Origin: Struthidea cinerea
Lineage: Eukaryota > Chordata > Aves > Passeriformes > Corcoracidae
Reading direction: 5' to 3'
Assembly: GCA_013397865.1 (NCBI GenBank)
Contig: VZTI01002652.1
Span: 2,618,692 to 2,682,691, forward strand
Length of the DNA: 64,000 nt
In this document: positions 26,801 through 39,354 of the stretch, one piece after another
How the letters are laid out: the number at the start of each line of letters is the position of its first letter
Position numbering within the stretch: the first letter of the stretch is position 1
Translations under genes and position numbers: made by a program
Notes under the pieces: model-generated
The model's database searches: none
Told to the model about the DNA's origin: nothing
What the model saw: only the letters and a program-made list of their open reading frames with translations

Positions 26801-29800
26801 TCATGTCACCTGCTTTCCTTTATGAAAATAGATACAGCGTGGGGGTCTTTTGTGTGCTGAATGGCAAAAATGGCCAATCTCAGGATTAATTAAGATTATG
26901 TGATGAGTAATAATGCTGAGAATGTCAAGAGATTGATGTTACTCTAAGAATGTTTCTTCTCCATTGATTGTGAAGGGTTGCAGGCTGAAGAGATTGCCTG
27001 CTTCTTAATTTTAAAAACATCACACACACCAGCCTATGATTTGTCACTACTTTTGCTCCTACAGTAATTTTCCTTTATGCTTGAAATAGGGAAATGAAAT
27101 TTGTGTTGTTTACAACAATAAACAATTTCCTGTACTTCATTTGTCTAACTGTATCAATTCATGGGTATTCACAGAATTAGCCAATCTCTTAACAGGATGC
27201 ACTTCAAAAAATACTTTCCTGTACTTCCCAGCTGTTTGCAAAATGAGGTATTTATGGGGAGCAAAGTTTGTCCCCTGCTCTTCCACCTAATTTAGTAGGT
27301 CAACCCAGAAATTTTAGCTCAGGCCCTTTTCTATGTAAATTGTGCTTCAGATGCACATACTTTTTCATTCAAATCAATAGGAGTCAGACATATCAAAGGA
27401 GGAAATTATCCCCTCATTGAGTCTTCCTCTCCAAAGTAGATTTATGTAACTCCTACACAGAGATAAAGCAGTTAATTACATTCTTCTTTGAGTGCATCAG
27501 TGGGAAAATAGGATTTAACTATCAGGGATGTTAAGCAGACAAATTCATCAGAAATTGAGAAAATTCCTGTACTTGCCTCAAAAAAAAGAGAGGGAGAAAC
27601 TTCCAAGCTCAGCAAGACCTAAATGAAAAAGCTAGAGGGAATGAAGAGAAAACAAACAACCATTTCTGAGGATAGTAAGATTCTCAGTTTGTCACTATTC
27701 TCATTTAACTTCTTTGTCATTGTCTCGCCAAAGAAGGTCAAAAAGGTGAATCTGTGATGTCACCAGGATACTCTGGCAGCTCCCCCATCTTTTACTCATT
27801 AGGTTCAGGCCATGTTGTTTCCTGTCTATCTCAATGTCTAGCCAAGACTGAGGCCTGGATGACACTTGGTTGGCTGATACACAATCCAGAGCAGGCAGAT
27901 GTTGTACTGGAACCAGCAAACTGAAGGGCAGGGAACACATGAAGCTACCTTGCCACTGGAGTGTCGCTGTTAAGTACTGAGAACGGCAAGTAACTACACG
28001 ATCCAAGTTCAGGAAGAAAGTAGTTATTTAATTAATTATAATTTGGTTTATATAAATTGGTTCCCAAAGAGGACAGGAGGTTATTGGATCCTGGACCAGC
28101 CATCCCCTGTCCCATTGGCTAAAGCTCACAACACCTACTTCAAAATATTATTCCACTGTGTACCATAACAACTCTGAAAAATAAATCCCAGGTGCACAGA
28201 TAAAACCCAGTTTACAAAAACCCATAGCAGTGTTTATCACAGCTTTCATGAGAACCACAGAGCTCTCACAGAACGCTGCAGAAAGCTGAAAAATTTCTCT
28301 ACCAAAGCTTTTCAGCATCTACATTGGAGGACCAATTGTAACAACCTAAAAGCTTTTAAGGAATCCTCTCTTTGCTTATCAAAGAGAAGAAAAAGAAGTC
28401 ATAAGTGCCTTTCAAGTCTAGTATTGATCAAGGGTGATGGGAACTTTCTGTTGCAGCTGCAGAAGTCATTCAGGTTCCTGCTTGTATGGAAGTGTCTTGG
28501 AAAAATGTGGTTAATAAAATGCAGAAATGGCTTGCTACTGAACATATTGCAGAAAGCAGAGTGCAAAGACTGCCCTGCTGTTTTCTAGAAAAACTGGTGT
28601 GAATGAAAACTTTGTACTTATTTGTAAAACAGGTAGCTCTCCTATAGTTTGGATTTTTTTTTTTAATGAATGGGCTATGGCAACTAAACACTGACAGAGT
28701 GTTCAAATACAGTGAGCAAACAAAGTGTACGATGCAGAAGCACCATCCCAGCACAGTTTCCATCACCATTTTTGTGGACGTCAATGGGGTTACACTTTAT
28801 ACACCATTTTGTACAGCAAATTTGAAGTGTACGAGTGGTACCATTCACTACTTGGAGTTAAAGTGGCTAAAATTATGGCTTTGTACTTTAAATAGAAAAT
28901 GAGATAGGGTAAAAAAATCAAGAAAACAAATATCACAAGTTCTAATACTATTTTAGGGTTAATGCCAGCTGTTTCCTACTGGAGCGAACAACTATACTTA
29001 GTCTGAGCTGTTAGATTATTGCTCCATTTAGGCACAGTCTTTTTTGGTATGTTGAATCAGACCTTGAAATTATCAAGGAATAAATTGACTTCAGTGCATA
29101 CAGGGACAGACTTTTAAAGCAGTTCTATGTGGTTCTGATCAATAAGTACATTGTTTATGTTCTTGACTACATCATCTTGATTTAGAGAGCTCCCTGGTAG
29201 CCTAAGACATAGTATTCCTGTATTGGGATGAGCTACAGTGAAACAACATGAAGACCATGAACTCACCTATCTATTATTTCTCACCACAGTCTGCAGGTAA
29301 AAATATGACACCTCATCATTTTATGTTTCTGTATATCACTGTACAATCAGCAGTACTTTCTTTTCATCAAAACCGACTTGACAAAAATTGTAAAATTTGA
29401 AAAAGCACTAAGTCTTTCATGTTGCAGAAATACAAGCTGCATCAAGCCCAGCCTTTAAGTGAGCCAATCCTTCAGCTAGAAGATATAAGCTGTCTCAACT
29501 GCTTTATACAGACTGCTTTTTAGACTGTTTCTGAATTTCATTGTGGGCTGACATCACACAATAGCCACCAATATCAGCAACAGCAACTAGCACCAGAGAT
29601 GCTCCAAGAGCTACCACTTCTGGGTGAATTAAACTGTTAGACACATTCTAGCATTTCTCTATGTTCAATATTCAGTCCTGTTCACTAACTAGAAAGAAAT
29701 AGTTATATAACGAAATGGAAAATTAATTCCAAATTCATATTAGAGATAAAACCTAACAATTCCCAACAGCTACAGCTGGAAGGATACATTTTCCACCTGA

Positions 29801-30964
29801 ACAATCATGCAAGAAGAGCAGTCAGTCCTCTCCTGTTTTACAAGAAAGATGACTTTTTACTCTGCATTTCAAATCACTGCTAAGAGAGATGGACTTTACC
29901 TCTTCAGTCTATGCAACACCAGTGCTGTTTCTCTAGCTCCTAAGTAGTTTAGAGGAGTACAGTTAAAAGCCTGAGAAAAAAATAAGGATGCAAAAATGAC
30001 CCTCTTATACCTTTGCTTGATGAGGTATCAGAAAGTCAACATCCTCAAAACTAATAAATCAGAACAGGCAAGAAAAGCAGAGGTTGCATTTGAAACACAT
30101 CTCTAAACTTCAGCTTACAGAAAACAAATAAGCAGCATAACAAGGAGCTTACACACACAACTATCGAGGAATATGAAATGGGATCTTACACACATAGTTG
30201 TCAATATCAGACTTGACATATAGTTATATCCCCAATTTCTACTGGAAACTCAACAGATGTCAATCCTCTTGCAATTAAATGCTTACCACAATAAAAGGGA
30301 GCAAAAGAAACTATTGTACCAGCCATTTATTTTTAAGCATTGTGCTTTAAAATGCTCATGTATCAAAAATCAAAATTAAAAAACACATTTTGACATTGCA
30401 TTTCAGGAAAAAGGAGGGAATCTTGTTGAAGCATGGCCAGTAAGCACTCTAGAATAAACCTTTTCATGAGAAAAACCCCTCTCATTTGAAGTAACATTAT
30501 TATGGAATTGTTTTAATGGAACAAAAACAGCTCCGCTTCTCCATCTATAACTAGAAACAGCAATAAATTAAAGATGGAAAATCCCAGTGGTATTCCTCAT
30601 GTTTGATTTCAAACATACTGTGTTGGGTTCAATAAACCTCTCAGAAGTAAATGTTCAGCTAAGACCATGCAGGTTCAGAAACATCAGGAGCCCCTAAAGG
30701 ACATAATGAAGACTTGGAGCAGAACTCAGAAAAGCAGTTAGGAAAGTCCCCCTCTTTAACCAATATTTTTTTTCCTTACCACTGAACTGGGCAAGTGATT
30801 AAGTACTGTTAAGTAGTTTTCTAGGGTTTCCAGACTTGTTTCTTTTGATTTGGATATTTGCAAAAACTGAAATTCAAACCCAGACAAGCTTTCATATGGT
30901 AAAGCCCCAATTCCTATGTTCCTCACCCTGGCTTTGCTAACACAGGTTAACACCCAATCACGTA
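26801..30964. other. unique sequence, no gene seen
   Basis: No gene was found. FOX-like words (gtttacaacaataaacaa) occur near 27107. An ancient repeat trace at 28774-28806 is listed separately. The 101- and 104-codon minus-strand frames at 27701-28006 and 28470-28784 are unrecognised. Confidence 0.5.
28774..28806. repeat. trace of an ancient amniote interspersed repeat
   Basis: The words gtggacgtcaatggggttac and actttatacacca resemble a pattern I know from turtle, crocodile and bird DNA (gacttcaatggggttac, then a tttacacca block). The match is short and diverged, so it is listed at low confidence. Confidence 0.3.
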
Positions 30965-31105
30965 TTTCAAGGTCAGAAGGGACCAATGTGATCATCTAGT
31001 CTGAAGTGCTGCAAAACACAGACCATAGAATTTCACCCAGCAATTCCAGTGTCTAGCCAAGTAATTTGTGGCTGAACTGGAGCGTATCTTTTGAAAAGTC
31101 AGCCA
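30965..31105 (-). mobile_element. ancient CR1-clade LINE 3' fragment
   Basis: The plus strand runs ttcaaggtcagaagggacca, then tgtgatcatctagtctga, a cacagaccatagaatttcac block and an aatttgtggctgaactgga block. The same order is common in turtle and crocodilian genomes, in old CR1-group copies read antisense, so the element lies on the minus strand. Its divergence is much higher than that of the CR1 tail at 37.6 kb, consistent with an insertion that predates birds. The subfamily cannot be set by eye. Confidence 0.6.
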
Positions 31106-31110
31106 GCAAG

Positions 31111-31207
31111 CTCTTAAGCATTTGTGGAACTTCAGTTGCTTGAGTATGTTCATTTAGTTCACATGAGTAGATGTAACTGTTTAGGCTTAAGAGTGCTCAG
31201 GGTCAGA
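31111..31207. repeat. ancient palindromic amniote repeat
   Basis: Words in order are cttaagcatttgtggaact, cacatgagtagatgtaac, ggcttaagagtgctcagggt. They match a pattern known from turtles and other reptiles in which a TTAAGCA.GTG word recurs in inverted form around a tgagtag block. It directly follows the ancient CR1-like fragment. I do not recall a firm family name. Confidence 0.45.
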
Positions 31208-34200
31208 ATGCCAAACAAACAAAACTCAGCTGCCAAAACCCCAAAGGTTTTCCATTATTAGTGAGGGAAGACCCTGTTTTGATTCATAAAACTCTGGGTC
31301 ATTCCTGCAAGATGAAAGTTTTTTGAATTTGTTAGGATGTCAGATATTTGGAGCTTAAAAAAATATGTATCTCAGCAATGGCAAAATCCTTTGGCTGACC
31401 TCTCAGGCAAAGGCACACAGAGAGATCATAATTTCCACAGATTTTAGAAAGAGCAAACACTTGCCAGCCTCTAAAAAGTCATCCTGAAAGTGAAAAAAAA
31501 AGTGGGGGGAGTGAGTGGAATAAAAATACTCAACACATCTTTAATCTTTAAATACACACATACAGCTTCCCCACAAATGGAGGGAAATCTCATCTACCTG
31601 TTTAAATCATCATCCAACCCATTTGCACAGACTGAAACAACTATCTTATTCTGATTATTTAACTGTTCTCAAACTCCTATTGAAGAAGAAGGATGAAGCT
31701 ACAAAATAGGTTACATTTTGGACAAACACATCATAATTTGAGTACAGTCCCAACAGGGTCTTTATTAGAGGCTCAGCTTCAAGTGTAATGGAGCCTCATT
31801 TCAGTAAGTCAAGCCCTTGTCTTTGTAGAAGAGATTTCACAATAAAAACATCATCTTTTCCTGAAAGGAAAAGTAAGGCTGATTTCTTTATGTAAAGAGT
31901 GGAAGCAAAAGAAGTACCAGTAGAATGACAAAGTACTGTAATAAGTCAAAGATATAGATAGGTTCTATTTCTAACCCTGCTACCTGCTAATGTGGAAAAT
32001 CTCTTCCTTTTATCCATGTTAATTTCCAAGGTTTGTTCTGGAAATATAATTAAAATTGCAAGTTTAATTAAAGCTGTAAGTTTTCCAGAATAAAGTCTAT
32101 ACTTGTTGTGATTGTGTTTGCATGTACTAGTAAGTACCAGCACAAATATTTTAATGTTGCTTGTTGTTATGTGTTATAGAACCAATCAGACAAGAACAAA
32201 AGTGAGGAGGAAGGTGATCAATCCTTCTGAAATAAGGTAATTTGAAATACCTGAGAGAGTAGAAAGCTAAGATGCTAAGGACAATAAAAAAGTGGAAAGG
32301 AGAAAAAGATGGGGGAAATGGGAATTGTATTGAAGAGACAAAGGCTGAGTGGAGATTAAAAAAAAAATTAAAATCGAAGCTTGAAGTAGAATTGCAGAAT
32401 GGTATTTCCTGATGGGTCACTTGTAATATGTTGCATCTCTGTACCGCAGAAGTAAGGTGGATATTACACAGCTAAAGCTTTGAAGACAGTCCTTGGCTTG
32501 CCAGTGTGGAGCCTGCCTTCACCTTCATTACTGAAGGAGGATGTTTTTATTTGCCTAGTGCAATGCATTATACCCATAAATTCCATCCACTCAGCAAGTC
32601 AAATTAATGCTAACCTACAAGATACATTAGGTATGGGTTTAAATCAGTCACTTAATATATACTGCAACCTAGTTTCTATCCAGGTTTGCAATATATTCAC
32701 CATTAAAATACCCTGCAAACATTCCTCAAGATGCATTGTTTGTTGAGGTGTCTCACCTTTGCCAGCAGTGTAAAGGTGTAAAGAATACAAGATCTAATTT
32801 GTGTTGTTCCATGATCACTACCAATGAAATTGCAGGCTGCCAAAACATTCCAGTTCTACAGGAAAACAAACCCCGCTGATACACATAAATTAACCACATA
32901 ATAGAAAAATCTACTGATTTCCAGCATGAGTACTTTGCACTGGGATTACATGAGCTTGTGGTATTTTCCAGGTGATAGCAGAAGGAGAAAAGCTGATGAA
33001 TTACATCTGAATCCTTAATGGTATATGGCAAAATCAAGGTCTACTTAACGGCGATATCCAAATTTTCTCCACTTACCAAATTGTCCTGTTTTACATATTG
33101 TGCACTATAACATGTACGTGTGAGTTATCAAAAATAATTTCAAAGCTAACAAGCTGATTCCTGTAGTTGCAGAGCTACACCTACTACAATCATTTTAGAT
33201 GAGAGAGGCATAGAAAGTACAAAGGAAAAAAAAAATAGTAGGGAAAACTCAGAATGCAGAAGTTTCCCTAGAGGGAATGCAGTATATAGATACATTTCTA
33301 CAGCATGTGTCACTTCTTTGTCAATATTTACCTGGCAAGTGGAAGGATAATGTGCACTCATTATTAAACTCAGGCTTCTAAAAGAATAGGTTCTGGCTCT
33401 TGATACAGTTGCTCTGTATAAATTATTCCAGGGATTATGCTTGGATTGTGCCAGTGGCATAGTTATTTTAGATCTACGTCTTGTTTCCAGATGGTTCATC
33501 TGTTTATTTCTTTAATATATTCAAGATTCATTGTGTTTGCCACAAATTTACACATTTTTAATGTTGGTTACTCAGATAAATCTGATCTCAGACAAAGAAT
33601 AAAGAGATAACATCTGTAGTTTTTCATGCTAGTGCTAACTTAAAAATTTCCCTAAACAGTGAAAGCACAATATAGTTTTTGAAAGATTAGCCAAACATTA
33701 GAGTTTTTCTTGCTCATCAAATATTGTAGGAAACAAAATAGGTCTGCTTAATTTTACCAGATTATTTCATTTAGTGCAGGAAGCCAAGACATGCATAACG
33801 CAAGCCATAGCCCATATTTCTCCTGCCAAGGTTCAGACTTTTGTTCCTGTTCTTGAAACAAACAGTATGCACACAAGGCAGATTCATATAGTCCTCCCTG
33901 CTAAGCACTTTTTAGTACTCCTTTTCTCAAAAAAGCTACTGGTTTCATGGACAGGGAAGAAAGGTAAGAAAACCCCTGTAAATCTCAACTCTACGTTGTG
34001 TTTTCAAGGTTTTGTAGTGGAATTCTGTAGTATCACCGTATTTTCTCCTTGTATCTTTCATAGGTTTCTTACGAGACTGTTCATGAAAGACAGAAAAGGA
34101 TACATCGTTTCCACAGGAGCTTTGCACTCTTGTTACATATTTTTACATACAGGATATGCTAAAATTGTCTCCTAAAATAAGGATTCTACTGGCTAATTTC

Positions 34201-34239
34201 TACATACAGCTTGGATTTCTAAGGCTCACAGTCCAGCTA
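31208..34239. other. unique AT-rich sequence, no gene seen
   Basis: No exon or RNA gene was supported. Frames of up to 133 codons (33774-34175 plus, 33146-33499 minus) have no recognisable domain and no clear splice context. Confidence 0.55.
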
Positions 34240-34395
34240 GGCAACTAAGGCAAATAATTACTATCCCAAACCTACACATAAGAAGTGGGCACAGGAGGGT
34301 GACTTTCCCAGGTCAAAAAAGACTGTGGGAGACATTCAAATGGAATTCACGTCTCCTGAGATCCAGTCCAGTGCATTGTACCTTCTAACCTGGAT
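34240..34395 (-). mobile_element. MIR/CORE-SINE-like element
   Basis: The plus strand shows ggcaactaaggcaaa, gggtgactttcccaggtca, gactgtgggagacattcaaa, tggaattcacgtctcctgag and atccagtccagtgcattgta, in that order. This is the antisense MIR-type layout (ctgaggca, gtgacttgcccaaggtca, ggcaga, gaacccaggtctcctga, tccagtgc). The element is therefore on the minus strand. It is the better preserved of the two MIR-like relics in the window. Confidence 0.65.
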
Positions 34396-34816
34396 TATAG
34401 TAGTAAAGTTTCCTTCTGTTGGAAACACTTCAGAAAATACGAAATAACTCCATTCATACAACTCTTCAACTGAGTCTCCATCTCCCAGTCATACAAATAG
34501 TAACAAATGTTTGACAGGGTTGTCAAAATTTCTTTGATATGCCTACAAAATCTGTAGATTTAATTGACAGAACCATGTTTTTGATCTTTTAATGTGGAGT
34601 GGTTCTGGAATTTCATAATCCTGACAGGTTTGTCAGACACAACGAAATCAAAAGCCACAGCCCAGCTGTGAGGAGTGAATAGCTCTACAAACAAGCTCAA
34701 GCAATGCTGTTTCTCAGTGCTTTAGTAGCAGAAACACTGTACTAAGCAATGAGGCCATTCCCTTGGGATTCCGTCATCTAAAAAGCTTCGATTGTTCACA
34801 CTGAAAATAACGCCAC

Positions 34817-34884
34817 ACTTGCAGAATACTTGCAGAATACTTGCAGAATACTTGCAGAATTCACTTGCAGAATACTTGTGGAAT
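34817..34884 (+). repeat. 11-bp minisatellite (about 6 copies)
   Basis: Unit acttgcagaat is repeated exactly four times at 34817-34860. After a two-base insert come a fifth exact copy (34863-34873) and a sixth with two changes (acttgtggaat, 34874-34884). Exact repetition of the first four copies points to recent slippage, so length is probably polymorphic. Confidence 0.95.
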
Positions 34885-36317
34885 CTCTGCAAACTGTGAA
34901 CATATTTTCAGATCAATTTTTGAGATCAAGAAATGAGTCAGAAAAATATCTTCATCCTTTTAAAACTGCTAAAAGTTTCTAGAGTTTATTTGTACATGCT
35001 TATTATTAATCAGTGACAATGTTAAGAGTTGCATGTAAAGTTACACTTGCAATTATATTGACAAAGTTTTGGTCAGTGAATGGAAGGTTAAATCAAGCAA
35101 AATACTTCAAGTCCCAAAGAAAGCTCTGGAACCAAAACAATGAAAATGAAGCTCTCCCACTCCCCTGTCCTGGGCCTCAACCCCAGGAATATTTGCTCTG
35201 TACTTGACAGTCTTTTTTTCAGAGCTTAAAAAAAGAAACATTTTTGCAGCCACAGAAGCACTTCACTCTTCTCCAAACAGCACATTTGCAATTCATCAGT
35301 GAACGTTCTGTGTTAGATAATGAACCATTAACACCATTCACCTGCACTGTGATGAAAATGATGTATCCACTTGTTATTTGAATAAGCAACAAAAGAAACA
35401 GAGCCCACGTATTGTTTTAAATATCTATCTATCAGCTCACAGTGGCATGTCACAGCAAGAAGGCTGAACAAATAGGCAAAAAATTGTTGTTTAATGGGGA
35501 GAAATACAGTACAATTGTTTATAGTGGGGCAGTAAGTTCTTAGCGACAAAGTAAATTACAAACAAATTTTTCAATGACATTTTAAGACTTCATATTAGAT
35601 TCTTACATACTGTTCAAAAATCAATTTTGCATGGAATTTCTGTGAGTGTTCCATTATTAATAAAGCAGCAGTAGGCAACTGTGGCTGCACTCTCGCAACA
35701 GCAACACCTGAGGGGGAAGAATGCTTCCACACATTATCCCTGCTTTAAATAACTCAGCCCTGAATCCTTGCACAGCAAATCTCTGCCTGGGATTAAAACC
35801 CTTATGCCATCTGAAATCAAAAGGATGTCAAAGGCTGGGGAGGAGGTGAATTATTGGTGTATCTCTGCAGGTCTTCACTTTACCTAACTCAAAGTAATTC
35901 AGCTTCTATGGGCATTAAATTAATCCATTGTACAATCAAATTCAAATGGAAATTCTCAAAAGAAACCAGTAAGAAAAATATGTGAGAATCTGAAAAAATG
36001 TTTACAAATATACAGAATGCATTTAAATTATTTCTTATTGTTTATATCAAACAATATTTTATAAGCAAAGATGATCACTTTTTTACTGAACAAGCCACCT
36101 TTTTTATCTAACTCTTGCCGCTGCATTCTTCCATATCATTTCTGTAGATGGCATGGTTCTGATTTTGGGGTAATGGTCAGAACTGGGATCTGGGATATCT
36201 CTATCCTAGTAATGTCATGTAATCCACATCTGTCTTGAATTGCAATTTACACTATGCACCTCATCTTCAATTTCTATACACCTGAGAGTAGTGCAGACCT
36301 CAGTTTAATTTAGGGCA
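34885..36317. other. unique sequence, no gene seen
   Basis: No gene was found. The section around 35700-35960 has several TCF/LEF-like words (atcaaaagg, gtcaaagg, ctcaaag) and TAAT cores, and could be a weak regulatory candidate. Confidence 0.45.
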
Positions 36318-36372
36318 CATTGAAGCATACGTTCGACTTTAAGCACATATTTAAGTGCTTTCACAAACAAAC
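36318..36372. repeat. ancient palindromic amniote repeat, fragment
   Basis: The words cattgaagcatac, gactttaagcacata and tttaagtgctttcacaaa match the same reptile/bird ancient repeat pattern as 31111-31207 (taagca.atg.ttaagtgctttgc). The copy is short and diverged. Confidence 0.45.
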
Positions 36373-37599
36373 CTGGAATAAGACTTTCACAATGAGGAGA
36401 TGAAACACACAGCTAGATCCAAAATACAAAAGATTAAAGTGCTTTGTGAGAGTTAGAAGACAGGAGACACTGCTGCTGCCCTCAAAACCAACACTTCTTA
36501 ATTGCCCAAGGTTTACGTGACCTGAGGTTTAGTTGCATTTCAAATGAAGAATTAAAAGTTCTTTGCTATATTCAGTGAATTAACGTCTGTAAAAGGAAAC
36601 AGTATTTCCATATTGACCCTTATGGTTAGAAATTAGTAATGAAAATTTTCTGATAAATCCATTTGAATAAGAAATTCCACATTCTAAAGAAAAACCTCAT
36701 AGCCCAACATTATTATACAGCATATTAAATAATAGAGAAGTCTGTGTACCTTGATTGGCTAACAGATGAAATCTGAATAGTGCCTAATACAACCTAATTC
36801 ATTGTTCAGAATTTATGAGACTCATCATCATTTAATTAACAATATAAATATTAAAAAACATTTTCTAATAAAATTTTATAATTGTAATAAGACACTCCAC
36901 TATATGAATTATGGAGTATTAATTCACACCCAGTTGTGTTGAAACTGGGTGTGAATGAATAGATCATAATTCACAACTTGTCATGTCTTAGAGCTGAAAA
37001 TAAAAATGCAGACAAAATAAAATGGAATAATACCTTGCAGTGATAAATTAGCTAAAATTCAAGTTATTAATATAATTTATAATTTTTCCAGCTCTTTATT
37101 CCAACTTCTCACATATTACGTGATGCCTAATCTCACAGTCCTTACCCATGGAACATGTCTGCTTCAGCAGAAAGTGATGTGGTGGTGGTGACCCCAGAGA
37201 TCTTGCCAGGAGCACTGGTAGATGATGCTGATACTTGCACCAGGCAAGAACTTGGCTGATTTGCTTAATGAGCAATTTTTTCTAGTGAAATTACTCCAAA
37301 ACAATGGATCTTAGCAACTAATTAGGCTGAGTAACATGTTTTCATAAATTCAAATAATAAATTGATTTGTCAAAACTACAATTTAACCACAATGCTTCAA
37401 GAATCTTAGTTGAGCCAGACTAATATTTATGGCCAAAAAAGGGAGCAAAAAGACCAGGAACTCAAAAATGTCTTTACTTTTTCTAACTGGAAATTTTTGT
37501 CTTTTCATTTCAAACTGATGTTTATTTTTAATTGGTGAACATTTTAAAATGTGTGTATGCTAAGTAAAGTATTTCCATTTGTTCTATGAGCCAGTTACT
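36373..37599. other. unique AT-rich sequence with hairpin, no gene seen
   Basis: Very AT-rich around 36820-36910. It contains the hairpin at 36905-36973. The part at 37140-37440 includes TAAT-core words (caactaattaggctg near 37317) but nothing I can name. Confidence 0.5.
36905..36973. repeat. 69-bp imperfect palindrome with 14-bp perfect hairpin
   Basis: The inner arms attcacacccagtt (36922-36935) and aactgggtgtgaat (36943-36956) are perfect reverse complements with a 7-base loop. The outer arms tgaattatg (36905-36913) and cataattca (36965-36973) also pair perfectly. An 8- to 9-base interior on each side pairs only partly. Overall size and shape resemble a pre-microRNA or a tiny palindromic transposon relic. 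No known microRNA was recognised. Confidence 0.85.
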
Positions 37600-37835
37600 T
37601 CATAGAATCATAAAAATTAAGGTTGGAAAAGACCACTAAGATCACCAAGTCCAACCTTTGACCACCCGCCACCTTGTCAACTACAGCACTAAGTGCCATG
37701 TCCAGTCATTTCTTGAACACTTCCAGGGATGGTGACTCCACCACCTCCCTGGGCAGCCCATTCCAGTGTCTGACAGCCCTTTCAGTGAAAAAATTCCTAC
37801 TGATGTCCAGCCTGGTTCTGGCAAGAACATGGAGG
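37600..37835 (-). mobile_element. CR1 LINE 3'-end copy (about 235 bp)
   Basis: This is the clearest CR1 in the window. In order the plus strand shows catagaatcataaaaattaa, ggttggaaaagacc, aagatcaccaagtccaacc, the acttccagggatggtgactc block, ccacctccctgggcagccca, and ttccagtgtctgacagccct, then fades in a cctactgatgtccagcctgg block. This is the antisense form of the CR1 3' region, so the element is on the minus strand and 5'-truncated. A 73-codon plus-strand frame across it (37674-37895) is a by-product of the repeat and not a gene. Confidence 0.93.
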
Positions 37836-38856
37836 GTTTGCCTGTACATATTTAAAACATTTAATAAGCAAAACGATTTCAGAAGCTTAACTTGAGTGAA
37901 TTTTATAGATGCTTGAATTTGAATCTAGGTCAGTCCTGGAAATCAGCTACCCACTTCTGGAATAGATAACATAAAGTTTCATCTAACTCAAGATAAAATA
38001 GAGCGATCCAGTCAGTTTCACAGAAGTTCCTCTCAATGTGCAGCCCTCATCTAGCTGTCAGATGGAGTGGTGTAATGGTGTAAATCCAACACAGAAATTA
38101 AGAGGAATTTGAACTTTCTTCTGGTTCTCACCGAGTGCAACCAAAGTACAAAAATTCTAGCTCTGCTTCACATGAGCCACAAGAGATATTTTCTCTCAAG
38201 CTGTATGGGCTGTTTGCACAATGTTAGCCATGCATCCAAGCATTTGCACTGATGACGAATGACTGGGCACGCCTCCATGCCACAGTGGCCACCATTTTAG
38301 CCACAAGGCAGGCACTTCCTGTTGCCTTATAGAGAAGCGTGTTATGGCCCCTGGGGAAAAAATTCAGATTGCAAGAGGAATTCAACTGCTTGTAATCCAC
38401 TTTCTACACATCTGATAAATTCCAGGCAGGGCCACAGAGAACGAGCAATGGGGCAAAAAATAATTTTCTGTTAGACCAGATGCAATCATGACCCATAAAC
38501 TGTCAAAAGATCCAGTTCCCTGAGAAATGCTTCCAACCACAGGAAAGCTCCCTATTGCCCTTCCTCTCCAATGAATGCTTGTTCCTATGTCATTTCCCAG
38601 TGACCTGCTCTGCTTGTCTCTGCAAAGTCTCTGAAATAGCTGGCATGGATAACATTTACAGACAACCGTGTGGCTACTATAACTGTAAATCTGTATCCCA
38701 CTCACCCCCAAGCAAAAAATTTGATGCAAGATAGAAAATGAAGAGGGATGGATTACATTAATTCAGTGATAACTCAGTTCTTGTTCAAACTTATCTGACA
38801 TATGAGAAGAGAGAACAACATTGGCTCTTTGTATTATTAGGGTGGCTGAACATCAA
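37836..38856. other. unique sequence, no gene seen
   Basis: A 115-codon minus-strand frame (38382-38729) shows no recognisable domain. No repeat family was noticed. Confidence 0.5.
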
Positions 38857-38930
38857 GGGTGAAATCTTGGCCCTTGCAAAATTAGTGGGAAATTTGCCAT
38901 TGACTTCAATGGAGCCAGGATTTGACCCTG
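38857..38930. repeat. ancient palindromic amniote repeat (about 72 bp)
   Basis: The left arm gggtgaaatcttggccc (38857-38873) pairs with the right arm ggagccaggatttgaccc (38911-38928), with about two mismatches and one inserted base. Between the arms lies a ccattgacttcaatgg-type word. This terminal-inverted arrangement is abundant in turtles and crocodilians and survives in birds as an old, non-autonomous repeat. The class is not certain to me. Confidence 0.6.
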
Positions 38931-39354
38931 GGTGAACACAGTTCCCATATGTGTTTCCATAAAGAAAATTAGAAATGATTTGTCTGAAAGCATATGGAAT
39001 CCATTTATGCATTATGAATAAGATTATTATTTAAAATGGAAGATAAATGCAAATTAACTACTATATTCATGCATATATTTGCACACATCAAATACAGAAC
39101 ATGGGAATGAGAATCCATTACATTCTCTTCTTTTTCTCAGTGTTAGGTAAGAGTTTAAAAAACTTGTTTGGGAGGGGACTTACAGAACAGAGGAAAGGCA
39201 ACTAGCAACCTAAAAGTTCTTTGCAAGTTGCCTGGGTTCTGGATTTTCTGCTACCTGTCATTTTAAATAAATCTTTAACATTGCTTTAGTGTTAGGTTTT
39301 CTGGTTTTGAATGAATTTTACCATTAAAAGAAATACATATTTGAAGGATTAAGA

